From Bacteroidales bacterium (lineage in GTDB: Bacteria > Bacteroidota > Bacteroidia > Bacteroidales > JAADJA01): a stretch of 7,312 nt of DNA. The notes under the pieces were generated by a model that saw only the letters and a program-made list of their open reading frames with translations, did no database searches and was not told the origin of the DNA. Below are positions 1 through 7,304 of the stretch, piece by piece; the stretch's first letter is position 1; every line of letters begins with the position of its first letter. The position numbers and the translations under genes are program-made. Location of the stretch: assembly GCA_021107975.1 (NCBI GenBank), contig JAIORT010000321.1, forward strand, positions 1-7,312, given 5' to 3'.

Positions 1-2543
1 GTATTGCTTCCAATTTTTAATACACAGAAGTAAATGCCCTGTTGAAGTTTGTTCCCCCTGTTATCACTTATTTTCCGGGAAATCTTGTGGGTGCCCCGGT
101 TTAATTGATTTTTAACCAAAGAGGTTACTTTTTGTCCTTTAGCATTGTAAATATTAAGCGATACGAATGAATCGTTTTTAAGTTCAAATTCAATATTAAT
201 AGTTCCATTTGACGGGTTAGGATATATTTTTAAAAGAGATTCCTGTTTATCCTGATTATCTCCAATTCCTTCGTAACCACAGAAAAATGGTAAAGTTTTA
301 CGAACGGCAATATTTTCGTAATCGGTTACAAGAAATTCAACGTTAGTGCCATAATATTTTTTTTGCGGAGTGCCTGCAAACAAACCATCTTCAGTTAAAC
401 TCATATCATCAGGAAAGACATCTGCTGTAAATTCAATTACTTTATTCGCCGGGAAATGTTTTTTGTTTGGGATTTCAGCATATTTAAAGTTTAATTCATC
501 GCCATCGGATATACCTGCTGCCCAAAAATAATCTACAAACATATCTTCACCTCCGTAATAAAACTCAATTTTTCCTGTAGGATAAATAATGACGGCAAAG
601 TTTATATTTGTTAAAGAAATATTCTCCATCCCGGTTTTCCACCTGAAGGCTGCATAGTTTTCATTCCCCTCATACCATATTCCATCTCCCAAATCAGGAT
701 TAATGCTCAAATAACGGTTTAAAAAGGGTGCAACCGACCTGGTTTTTCGCAGCATCAGTTGTTCATCGAACAAATATGGCCAGGGATATGTCTGTTGGTC
801 GAACATAATAAAACCATCGGTATGAATATACAGCGTATCATAGTTTTTTCCATAAAAAGGAAAAGAAAAATCAATAGTTTGTATTGCAATCCCATTTTCA
901 TTGTTTGAAGGGATTAATTGAATATCCTCAATTATCGGGAAATCGTCAGTTGACATCATTTCATTATAATGCCTCAGAATATTCCATTTCACGGGAGGTG
1001 TTCCGCCGGAAGCTTCTAACTGAAAGCTGTAAGGTTCATAAAGCGTTGCAAAGGGCAAGCCTGTGCTGATAATTTTTAACTGGTTAAAATCAATACTTGT
1101 TGTTATTGATAAGGTTGTAACGGAGTTTTCAATTAAAGGCACATTGGTTATGGGGAAGGGTATTTCACTAATGCCGTTTGTGTAATCCATCAGTGAAAAA
1201 CTCACTATTTGCCCTGAACCGATATTTTGCGGATCATTTTCATAAACCTGCAGAAAGAACTTTGCAGGCTGACCGCTGATAATTTCTCCTAATAATGGAG
1301 TAATATCCAGTCCGAACTCAATCGTTTTATTTCCCGTATTTGAATTTCCTCCCTGCATGTACTGGCTTCCTCCCTGGAAATTAAAGATTGGGAAACCAAG
1401 AACATAAGCCGGAATTTCATCATTTACATCTGTTGATACGCCCGTAATAACTTTTATTTTATTGCGGGAAGTATGTTTCAGCTTGATTTTCATGGTAAGC
1501 AAAGGCGTGTAATTCTCCTTAACTTTCACAACATGAACGGCATGATTCCAGATTCCGCCATCGCCCTCTTCATCAGCCAGTGTTTTATACATCATATAAC
1601 AAAATCCACTGTCAGCATAGTTAAAGCCTCCATTATAGCTATCGGTGAACAAAAGCCCTCCTATTTCCCAATCCCTCATATCAACGATATCATCACCGTT
1701 TATGTCTATATCGTTAGTATATTGCCCGTCGCAATTATAGTCGTACCTGATAGAATCGTTCCATCCGCAAATAGTGGAAGAATGTCCTGCGTTTGCCGGG
1801 AAATAGACAATAACATGTTTACCTCCTTCGGGTGTTCCCTGTGGAAGAGTAGTAATGTTCCACGGATTATCCGAATAAAAGCAAGCTATGCCTCCGACTT
1901 CTGCTCCTTCAAGGTGATTATACATCCAATGTTTAAGTGTCAGTAATCCTTCGGGAGTTCCTGCGATTATCTGGTAAACTTCTTCGATTTTGTTAAACAT
2001 ACCATTGTAATATTTGTCGTATCCCGAAAGCCAGCGGCTGGGTCCTCCGGCAGCAACACCGCCATAATCAGCCTGGTTAGGATGTCCGTTGGTTTTGACA
2101 ATCTCGAAACTATGAAAATAGCTTACACCGGTCCAGCCATAACCTCCATTCATAAAGTTAAAAGTAAAATGTGTCGGGTACAGGTTTTCGGGAACATTTG
2201 CAGGGATATTCCTGCAATAATCAATCTCATAGGTAAAATTAAATGCGATGCTCGAATATTGTCCGCACTCAAGTGAAACCTGCTCGAATAAATCCCTGAA
2301 ATAAGGCTGTGTGGAATTGTCAAGATTATCAGGTAATGTCAGGTTTTTTAATTGTTCGGGAAGTTGTAAAACAGGCAAATTACTCAGAGCTATGGAATCA
2401 GCACTTGATAATTGAAATAGCTCATTTTTTTTACTGTTTAGTTTATCAGTTTCCTTTAATTTATTCAGATGTTGAGAATACAATGAGAGTTGGAAAGCAA
2501 TATAATAAAGTAACGTAAAACTTAAAAGTAAAATTCGCTTCAT
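1..2543 (-). CDS. Secreted papain-like (C1A-type) cysteine peptidase with T9SS type A sorting domain, 3' end cut by the window edge
   Basis: The frame runs from ATG at 2543-2541 through 847 codons without a stop to the left edge. Residues 1-23 are a signal peptide (MKR, a hydrophobic run, ending LYSQ). Residues ~86-337 resemble a papain fold: Q88 (oxyanion glutamine), C93 in ECGQYSS (nucleophile), H254 in AGHSSTICGW, then D301 in FTDSYNGG where papains have Asn. Between His and Asp is a calcium-loop-like insert (268-293). Residues ~345-455 look like a beta-rich domain. Residues ~494-525 and ~708-754 are two halves of a putative Ig (He_PIG-like) domain (SGGTPPVKW and EDGLFAGTP), split by a nidogen-like segment (~533-705) with FPFYGKNYDTLYIHTDGFIMF. 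Residues ~769-847 are a Por/T9SS type A tail (LLKIYPNPSNGTINIEF, later GIYFCVLKIG); probably about 10 residues are missing. The family and motifs point to a secreted protease exported by T9SS. Its substrate is unknown, and activity is unproven given the atypical active-site context. The upstream gene ends 38 bp away, so an operon is possible. Confidence 0.88.
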   Translation of the reverse strand, partial: MKRILLLSFTLLYYIAFQLSLYSQHLNKLKETDKLNSKKNELFQLSSADSIALSNLPVLQLPEQLKNLTLPDNLDNSTQPYFRDLFEQVSLECGQYSSIAFNFTYEIDYCRNIPANVPENLYPTHFTFNFMNGGYGWTGVSYFHSFEIVKTNGHPNQADYGGVAAGGPSRWLSGYDKYYNGMFNKIEEVYQIIAGTPEGLLTLKHWMYNHLEGAEVGGIACFYSDNPWNITTLPQGTPEGGKHVIVYFPANAGHSSTICGWNDSIRYDYNCDGQYTNDIDINGDDIVDMRDWEIGGLLFTDSYNGGFNYADSGFCYMMYKTLADEEGDGGIWNHAVHVVKVKENYTPLLTMKIKLKHTSRNKIKVITGVSTDVNDEIPAYVLGFPIFNFQGGSQYMQGGNSNTGNKTIEFGLDITPLLGEIISGQPAKFFLQVYENDPQNIGSGQIVSFSLMDYTNGISEIPFPITNVPLIENSVTTLSITTSIDFNQLKIISTGLPFATLYEPYSFQLEASGGTPPVKWNILRHYNEMMSTDDFPIIEDIQLIPSNNENGIAIQTIDFSFPFYGKNYDTLYIHTDGFIMFDQQTYPWPYLFDEQLMLRKTRSVAPFLNRYLSINPDLGDGIWYEGNENYAAFRWKTGMENISLTNINFAVIIYPTGKIEFYYGGEDMFVDYFWAAGISDGDELNFKYAEIPNKKHFPANKVIEFTADVFPDDMSLTEDGLFAGTPQKKYYGTNVEFLVTDYENIAVRKTLPFFCGYEGIGDNQDKQESLLKIYPNPSNGTINIEFELKNDSFVSLNIYNAKGQKVTSLVKNQLNRGTHKISRKISDNRGNKLQQGIYFCVLKIGSN

Positions 2544-2562
2544 GTTATACAAATGATTTATA

Positions 2563-2570
2563 CAAAAGTA
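2563..2570 (-). promoter_or_regulatory. Candidate Bacteroidota -7 element (TACTTTTG) before the peptidase gene
   Basis: On the minus strand TACTTTTG matches the Bacteroidota sigma-ABfr -7 consensus TAnnTTTG. It lies in the 38-bp gap, 19 bases before the ATG at 2543. No clear TTG-type -33 box is found at the expected spacing (GGTTCC is the nearest), so it may be a weak internal promoter or chance in AT-rich DNA. If real, the peptidase could be expressed independently of the CotH gene with a very short leader. Confidence 0.35.
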
Positions 2571-2581
2571 GAATAAATATT

Positions 2582-5500
2582 TTATTGAGGAACCTGAATG
2601 GAATGTCCGACATTAGGCAGCCAAAAATCATTTTTATCCATGTTGTCTATCTGCGTATCCATATTCAAATCGCCCTGAAAATAATCCGATTTGCCGGATT
2701 GCAACAACCAAACCGAATCTTTATCCATAATGTTTATTTCTCCGTCAGAATATGCATCACCACTGATCATTCCCCAAATATCTGCGGCAATTTCTTTTAT
2801 TGCCTGAGCACCTCCATAAACCTGATTTACAGAACCTGTCAGATCGTAACTGAATATGCCACCATTTTCTTCTAATGCAAACATAGTCATAATTCCAAGA
2901 TGATTTCTGTGCCGGATAACTGCATACAAGCTGTCATTAAAATATATATTGAACCGCAAATCGTTAGCGCCGTCAATTCCTGTTATAACGCCATTTTTAA
3001 GAATAAATCCGGCTTGTTGTATTATACTTGTATTCTGAGTTGCCATTGATGAACTTGCTGCATCCCTAAGCTCTATCAAAATCCAGTCAGTAATATCCTG
3101 GTTAGGAATATTGAAAACCTCTTCCGAACCGTAATAATTCCACGGCTCGATATTATAAGGCTGCGCAAGAGGAATATTACCCGGATTAAGTAAAGTGCTC
3201 ATTTCCGTATTATTAAAAGCACCTTCGAGGAAAACTTTAAGCGATACAATAATTTCAGCAGTGTTTGATTCTCCCGGTGTCGGCTTATTCATAAAAAGCC
3301 AATTTGTTCCTCCGTCGAATCTTCTGCCAAAAGATATATCAGTTGATTGGGCAGAAAATGTCAGTGAGTCTAAAACTGTTAACCCGTCTTGTGCAAATAT
3401 TCCAATCTGTTCTCCTGATGCTGAAAGCTTAATCTCTAAATGATATATGCCATCGTCAGAATCATCATCAGCCCAAAGTAATAAAAACTCTCCCGGTAAA
3501 ATAATAGTCGAGTCGGGTGAAGTGCCAGGAATTTGCCATATTGTAGGATTGTCTAAGTCATCAGTAATAAACATCCCTCCGATATTCACATATTGCTCTC
3601 CATCGTTAAATAATTCGATCCAATCGTCAAATTCGCCCTGCGGATCGGCAATAGTAGTATCATTATCAGCCATGAATTCATTGATGAATAACTCAACAGG
3701 CGATTGAACGGAGTTAGGCTTACAGGGAGTGCCGCCAATTACAAAGCTCGCTCTCCAGCTTTCCGGCAAATTGTTATTAAGAGAGTCGTTAATAAGCTCA
3801 AGCGATGGTCCGTAACCATCAGGTAAATTTGTCCAGGGATAGTTATCATCGTATTGAACCGAATCAACCAATTCACCGGTAAAATCATACAATCTTAATA
3901 CTTCCCCGCTTCCGCTCAAGCCAAATTCAAGGTTACCGGTGTAATCAGTAATACCGGGAAACAAAGTAGAAAATTGCTGGGTATCCTTACACAAAACAAG
4001 GAAACTGTCAGAATCAAGTATCAGGTTGTCCGGCAATTCAAAAATATGATCATCCTCTTCATCTTTAAATGTCCATCCTGAGAGGTTTATTTGTAAGGAA
4101 GCAATATTTTTCAGTTCGACCCAGTCGCCCGAATTGAAAAAGGCAGCGGAGTTATAATTTATTTCATTTATAATAATGGTAGTATCAGAAGGATTTGATT
4201 GAAAGATAGCAGTTAAACATGTATCACCCATTGCAACTATTTGTAGCATAGCAGTATCAATTCCCAATCCTTCCCATCCGGTAAAAACGTATCCCTGATT
4301 TGGAACGGCGTTTAAAACTGTGGCATAATCGGTGAAATACTGTCCTTCCCAGGGAAACTCATTAATTGTAATAGTGTTGACCTCTATTTTACCTGAACCA
4401 GGGGGCAGGATATTCAGAGAAAGAGTAAAAAGAGTATTAAGTTCAAATTCATCAATAATATGCTGGCGGATATAATAAGGTCGTCCGTTAGTAAAATTTT
4501 TAATTTCCTGTATTTTGGTTGTCCAGTTTGAATAACTTCCGCCCCACCTGTTGAATTGGTATTGAACACCGGGAGATAAAAGGTTTTGTAATGAATCGAT
4601 CACGTCAATTATATTCCCGTTTTCTTTAAGTTCCGTATTTAAAAGGTCGGCAAACCTAATATTGAAATATTCAAGGAATTCCTGATTATCTGCTAAATTT
4701 CTCAATAAATAAGTATAATCGCCGCTTCCCCATCCGCCCCAGGTAAGAGCCATGTGTAAGAAGTTGAAATCAGGATAACCGATAGGGTAGTTAGGATAAA
4801 AAAGCGCCAGCCCGTACTCTGTATCCCAAAGTACCCATTTCCATATTCCATCGGGTCTTCCGGGTCGCCAAAATTTAATATTATTACTGAGCCAGTCCTG
4901 GTTTCCGATGAATATTTCAAAAATCTGGTAATCAACAAAATTTTCAATATCCATCCAGTCTTTAACAACCTGGTAATACGAATCAATACTTAAATCTTTT
5001 GTAATAACATAATTCTTTAATGAATCGAAATTCTGCCAATCGCCTTCAATGGCATGCTTATAACCCGGTTCTTCAGCATCGTATTCGAGAAAATCAAATT
5101 CTTCTTCACCGAAATTTGATTCTATGTAATATTTATCTTGCCTTTCCCTCAAATTATACATTCCCCAATATTGACCATTAAGAAAAACATTAACAGGTTT
5201 GTAGGAAGATATGGCATTTTCAGGATTATTTTGCCTGTAGATAATATGTGCCATCGGGTCTCTTATCTGGGTTTTACTAAGTTCAAAACCATCATTTCCT
5301 CCATTGCGCAAGATTAGTCTTTTAAATGTAGTTATATCTATATCGTCGAAAATTTTATAATTTATTTCATTCTCACCGTATTGAGATCTTGCATAAAACC
5401 TGAGCGATTTTTGCTGCCTGCTATCAGGTGAATGTATTTTAACGCCAAGATCGATATAAAAACCCGGTTCGCCGGTTGCTGTGAAATATTCGAAATGAAT

Positions 5501-6433
5501 CGGCTTTTCAACCCCAAGATTATAATTTTGATATATGCCCGAACTTCCCCAGAAATTATCGTGTTGAGTAACTAATGAGATTACATCCAATGAATATTCC
5601 TGATCAAATAAATAAGTTGTTGTTGCAATGGGTCCGGCAAGCCAGTCTTCTTTGAATGCTCTGGCTCTGATAACTGTTGAGGCATCTACCAAAATAGGGG
5701 TTATATACATTATAGACGTCTCAGTAGGTTCGGAGCAATCCAGGGTATAATAAATAATTGCCGATTCTAAATCGACCGATAATTCAACTAAGAAGTCATC
5801 CTCGTAAAATCCGCCTGCGACTGAGAATTCCGGATCGGGAGTTATACCATATAATCCGGTAGTTGAATTTGAGGAACCGGGTGTAGGTTCATTGAAATAA
5901 TTCCAGATGCTTCCTCCGTCAGGTTGCCTTCCCATTGAATAATCAACAGTTTGCTGTTCAAATACTACTGAATCTATTAATAAAATATTTTCGGGAGTAA
6001 ACAACGCAATTTCTTCTCCTTCGCCCGAAAGTTTAAATCCTACATGATTTTTACCCTGTTCGGGTTGATTGTCAGCCCAAATTACCGTAAACGAATCAGG
6101 TATAATCAGGATGGGCTGATCGAATTGCCACTTTTGAGGCTGTGAAATATCGTCAGTAATATATATTCCATTCAAATCAACAGTATCTTCCCCAAAGTTA
6201 TAAAGCTCAATCCAATCATCATATTCACCGAATTCATCATGAACTACCGATTCATTTATAGCACAAAATTCATTAATCTTTAATGACCACTCAGTTGATA
6301 AAGCAGTGTTGGGAGAGGCAGGATACAGCGGACTTGATACGACAATTGAAACAGAGTCAATTATAAAATAATCTTGCGCTTGAAGTAAATAAATAAATAA
6401 ATAAAATACTATAATAAATATGCTTTTTAACAT
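2582..6433 (-). CDS. Secreted multidomain CotH-kinase/lamin-tail-domain protein with dockerin-like C-terminus
   Basis: This is a complete 1283-residue frame, ATG at 6433-6431 and stop TAA at 2584-2582. Residues 1-20 are a signal peptide ending LLQAQ. Domains in order: LTD1 (~49-190, DDWIELYNFGEDTVDLNG); a chitobiase/hexosaminidase C-terminal-like domain (~199-276, IIYYTLDCSEPT); a CotH-kinase domain (~283-545 plus a helical tail to ~660) with LRNGGNDG (375-382), YWGMYNLRERQDKYYIESN (422-440), NQDWLSNN (511-518) and VLWDTEYGL (534-542); a divergent InlB-B-like repeat (~668-746, GYVFTGWEG); LTD2 (~750-905); LTD3 (~912-1058), closely similar to LTD1; and a C-terminal domain (1061-1283) with two 12-residue calcium-like loops, D1226-D1237 and D1255-D1266, ending WLPNVGHSIQVPQ. 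CotH domains are atypical protein kinases; D537 is the likely metal-binding Asp of the WDxE motif. Target and activity are unknown. LTD and chitobiase-like modules suggest binding or adhesion at the cell surface. No canonical type A T9SS tail is visible. Upstream is a divergent TPR gene. Confidence 0.92.
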   Translation of the reverse strand: MLKSIFIIVFYLFIYLLQAQDYFIIDSVSIVVSSPLYPASPNTALSTEWSLKINEFCAINESVVHDEFGEYDDWIELYNFGEDTVDLNGIYITDDISQPQKWQFDQPILIIPDSFTVIWADNQPEQGKNHVGFKLSGEGEEIALFTPENILLIDSVVFEQQTVDYSMGRQPDGGSIWNYFNEPTPGSSNSTTGLYGITPDPEFSVAGGFYEDDFLVELSVDLESAIIYYTLDCSEPTETSIMYITPILVDASTVIRARAFKEDWLAGPIATTTYLFDQEYSLDVISLVTQHDNFWGSSGIYQNYNLGVEKPIHFEYFTATGEPGFYIDLGVKIHSPDSRQQKSLRFYARSQYGENEINYKIFDDIDITTFKRLILRNGGNDGFELSKTQIRDPMAHIIYRQNNPENAISSYKPVNVFLNGQYWGMYNLRERQDKYYIESNFGEEEFDFLEYDAEEPGYKHAIEGDWQNFDSLKNYVITKDLSIDSYYQVVKDWMDIENFVDYQIFEIFIGNQDWLSNNIKFWRPGRPDGIWKWVLWDTEYGLALFYPNYPIGYPDFNFLHMALTWGGWGSGDYTYLLRNLADNQEFLEYFNIRFADLLNTELKENGNIIDVIDSLQNLLSPGVQYQFNRWGGSYSNWTTKIQEIKNFTNGRPYYIRQHIIDEFELNTLFTLSLNILPPGSGKIEVNTITINEFPWEGQYFTDYATVLNAVPNQGYVFTGWEGLGIDTAMLQIVAMGDTCLTAIFQSNPSDTTIIINEINYNSAAFFNSGDWVELKNIASLQINLSGWTFKDEEDDHIFELPDNLILDSDSFLVLCKDTQQFSTLFPGITDYTGNLEFGLSGSGEVLRLYDFTGELVDSVQYDDNYPWTNLPDGYGPSLELINDSLNNNLPESWRASFVIGGTPCKPNSVQSPVELFINEFMADNDTTIADPQGEFDDWIELFNDGEQYVNIGGMFITDDLDNPTIWQIPGTSPDSTIILPGEFLLLWADDDSDDGIYHLEIKLSASGEQIGIFAQDGLTVLDSLTFSAQSTDISFGRRFDGGTNWLFMNKPTPGESNTAEIIVSLKVFLEGAFNNTEMSTLLNPGNIPLAQPYNIEPWNYYGSEEVFNIPNQDITDWILIELRDAASSSMATQNTSIIQQAGFILKNGVITGIDGANDLRFNIYFNDSLYAVIRHRNHLGIMTMFALEENGGIFSYDLTGSVNQVYGGAQAIKEIAADIWGMISGDAYSDGEINIMDKDSVWLLQSGKSDYFQGDLNMDTQIDNMDKNDFWLPNVGHSIQVPQ
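6386..6405 (-). repeat. Perfect tetranucleotide tandem repeat, (TTTA)5 on the coding strand
   Basis: Five exact copies of TAAA on the plus strand, read as TTTA on the coding strand, lie inside codons ~10-16 of the CotH-domain gene and encode part of the hydrophobic core of the signal peptide. Gain or loss of one 4-bp unit would shift the frame. Five units is short for a contingency locus, and the tract may only reflect AT-rich codons for Phe, Tyr, Leu and Ile. Confidence 0.8.
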
Positions 6434-6453
6434 GAAGTTGAGTATTTTGAAAA

Positions 6454-6461
6454 CAAAGATA
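6454..6461 (-). promoter_or_regulatory. Candidate -7 element (TATCTTTG) for the CotH-domain gene
   Basis: TATCTTTG on the minus strand fits TAnnTTTG and lies 20 bases before the ATG at 6433, almost the same distance as the candidate element before the peptidase gene. The upstream -33 position is weak, with only GTTTC about 18 bases away. It would drive the CotH gene and, by read-through, the peptidase gene. Confidence 0.45.
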
Positions 6462-6538
6462 TGAATATAATAATTCCCGAAACTTACAGTTAATAAAAAG
6501 AAATCTGTTTACATACTTAATAATTTATATATTTTTAA

Positions 6539-6546
6539 TATTTTTG
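6539..6546 (+). promoter_or_regulatory. Candidate -7 element (TATTTTTG) for the TPR gene
   Basis: TATTTTTG on the plus strand matches TAnnTTTG and would start transcription roughly 45-50 bases before the ATG at 6601. No good -33 TTG box is visible at 19-21 bases. The surrounding T-rich sequence raises the odds of a chance match. The 167-bp divergent region 6434-6600 holds this element and the oppositely oriented one at 6454-6461; I see no operator-like inverted repeat in it. Confidence 0.35.
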
Positions 6547-6600
6547 CCGCAATTCACAAAAAAATAATAATCATATTCTAAAACAAAACACAGTAAAAAA

Positions 6601-7266
6601 ATGAGAAAGCTATTTGTATTAACAGTATTGATTTTTGGAGTTACATTATTGAATGCCCAGGTCAAATCAGCAAAGGAATATAAAATAGAAGGGGCAGATG
6701 CTTTTAAAGCAAAAGATTATCAAAAGGGATTGACTTCTTTTGAGCGTGCAATTAAACTTTATGAAGCAGAAGGGAAAACCGATACTTCTTTGTATTACAA
6801 TGCAGCAACTTGCGCATATAAAGTAAAAGAATACCAAAAGGCGCTGGATTTCTTCAATCAGTCAATTGACCTCAACTATAGAAAATGTAAAGCTTTTCTT
6901 TATAAAGCAAATACATTTAAAAAGCTTGAGAGGTATGAAGAAATGGAAGCTGTTTGCAATAAGGGAATTTCAGAATGCCCGAAATACCAAAAAAAGTATA
7001 ATGAAATCCTTTTTAATTATTACTTAAAGTCGGGATTAAAGGTTTACAATAATGCAGCGAAAATGCAAGCAAATGCTGCGCAACTCGTCGAGTCCGACCC
7101 TGATAAATATAAAACCGAAATGGTAAAAGTAAAAGCGGAATTCAAACGTTCGTTGCCAATGCTTGAAAAAGCCCATAAAATCAAACCTGATGACGAAACC
7201 TGTAAAAATGCTCTGAAACAGTGTTATAAGATTTTAGAAATGAACGCAAAAGGGGCGGGATTTTAG
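6601..7266 (+). CDS. Exported TPR-repeat protein
   Basis: A 221-residue protein, ATG at 6601, stop TAG at 7264-7266. Residues 1-20 form a signal peptide (MRK, a hydrophobic stretch, ending LLNAQ), so it is probably periplasmic or outer-membrane associated; no lipobox Cys is present. TPR-like helix pairs follow at ~24-57 (GADAFKAKDYQKGLTSFERA), ~62-95 (YYNAATCAYKVKEYQKALDF) and ~96-129 (AFLYKANTFKKLERYEEM). A further degenerate helical section lies at ~131-215, including SLPMLEKAHKIKPDDE. TPRs are protein-interaction scaffolds; the partner cannot be read from the sequence. The start is supported by the signal peptide and by an A-rich leader (aaaacacagtaaaaaa) typical of Bacteroidota, without Shine-Dalgarno. 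It is transcribed away from the CotH gene. Only 46 bases remain after the stop, so downstream partners are not visible. It could simply be a general envelope protein unrelated to its neighbours. Confidence 0.88.
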   Translation: MRKLFVLTVLIFGVTLLNAQVKSAKEYKIEGADAFKAKDYQKGLTSFERAIKLYEAEGKTDTSLYYNAATCAYKVKEYQKALDFFNQSIDLNYRKCKAFLYKANTFKKLERYEEMEAVCNKGISECPKYQKKYNEILFNYYLKSGLKVYNNAAKMQANAAQLVESDPDKYKTEMVKVKAEFKRSLPMLEKAHKIKPDDETCKNALKQCYKILEMNAKGAGF

Positions 7267-7269
7267 GAA

Positions 7270-7304
7270 AGTCGGCACCCGATAGCTATCGGGATCAGTC
7301 GGCA
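7270..7304. repeat. Perfect 16-bp palindrome flanked by an 8-bp direct repeat; possible terminator or dispersed intergenic repeat
   Basis: CCCGATAGCTATCGGG at 7278-7293 is a perfect self-complementary palindrome beginning 11 bases after the TPR gene's stop. AGTCGGCA occurs on both sides, at 7270-7277 and 7297-7304. In RNA the palindrome could form a hairpin, but with no spacer the central bases must form the loop, and no U-tract follows. From general knowledge, GATAGCTATCGGG-type palindromes recur between genes in Bacteroidota genomes, so this could be one copy of a dispersed repeat family. The element may extend past the window's right edge. Confidence 0.6.

Noticed and set aside
1521..1560. 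NHAV motif at residues 333-336 of the peptidase as the catalytic His
   Set aside because: It resembles papain's H-A-V, but it lies after the segment matching the Asn-Ser-Trp and Gly-Tyr region, whereas papain order is Cys, His, Asn. H254 in GHSSTICGW fits the order and its context better.
884..2518. Plus-strand frames of 61-157 codons opposite the peptidase gene
   Set aside because: They lie antisense to a continuous 847-codon frame with recognisable domains, and their translations show no family motifs or signal peptides. They are shadows.
2544..2581. Rho-independent terminator between the two minus-strand genes
   Set aside because: The 38-bp gap has no GC-rich inverted repeat, only AT-rich sequence.
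2585..3707. Plus-strand frames of 82-96 codons opposite the CotH gene
   Set aside because: They are antisense to well-supported LTD3 and C-terminal coding sequence; their translations are low-complexity and unrecognisable.
4702..4986. 94-codon minus-strand frame inside the CotH gene
   Set aside because: It overlaps the CotH-domain frame in another register, where the main frame shows conserved motifs (NQDWLSNN, WDTEYGL).
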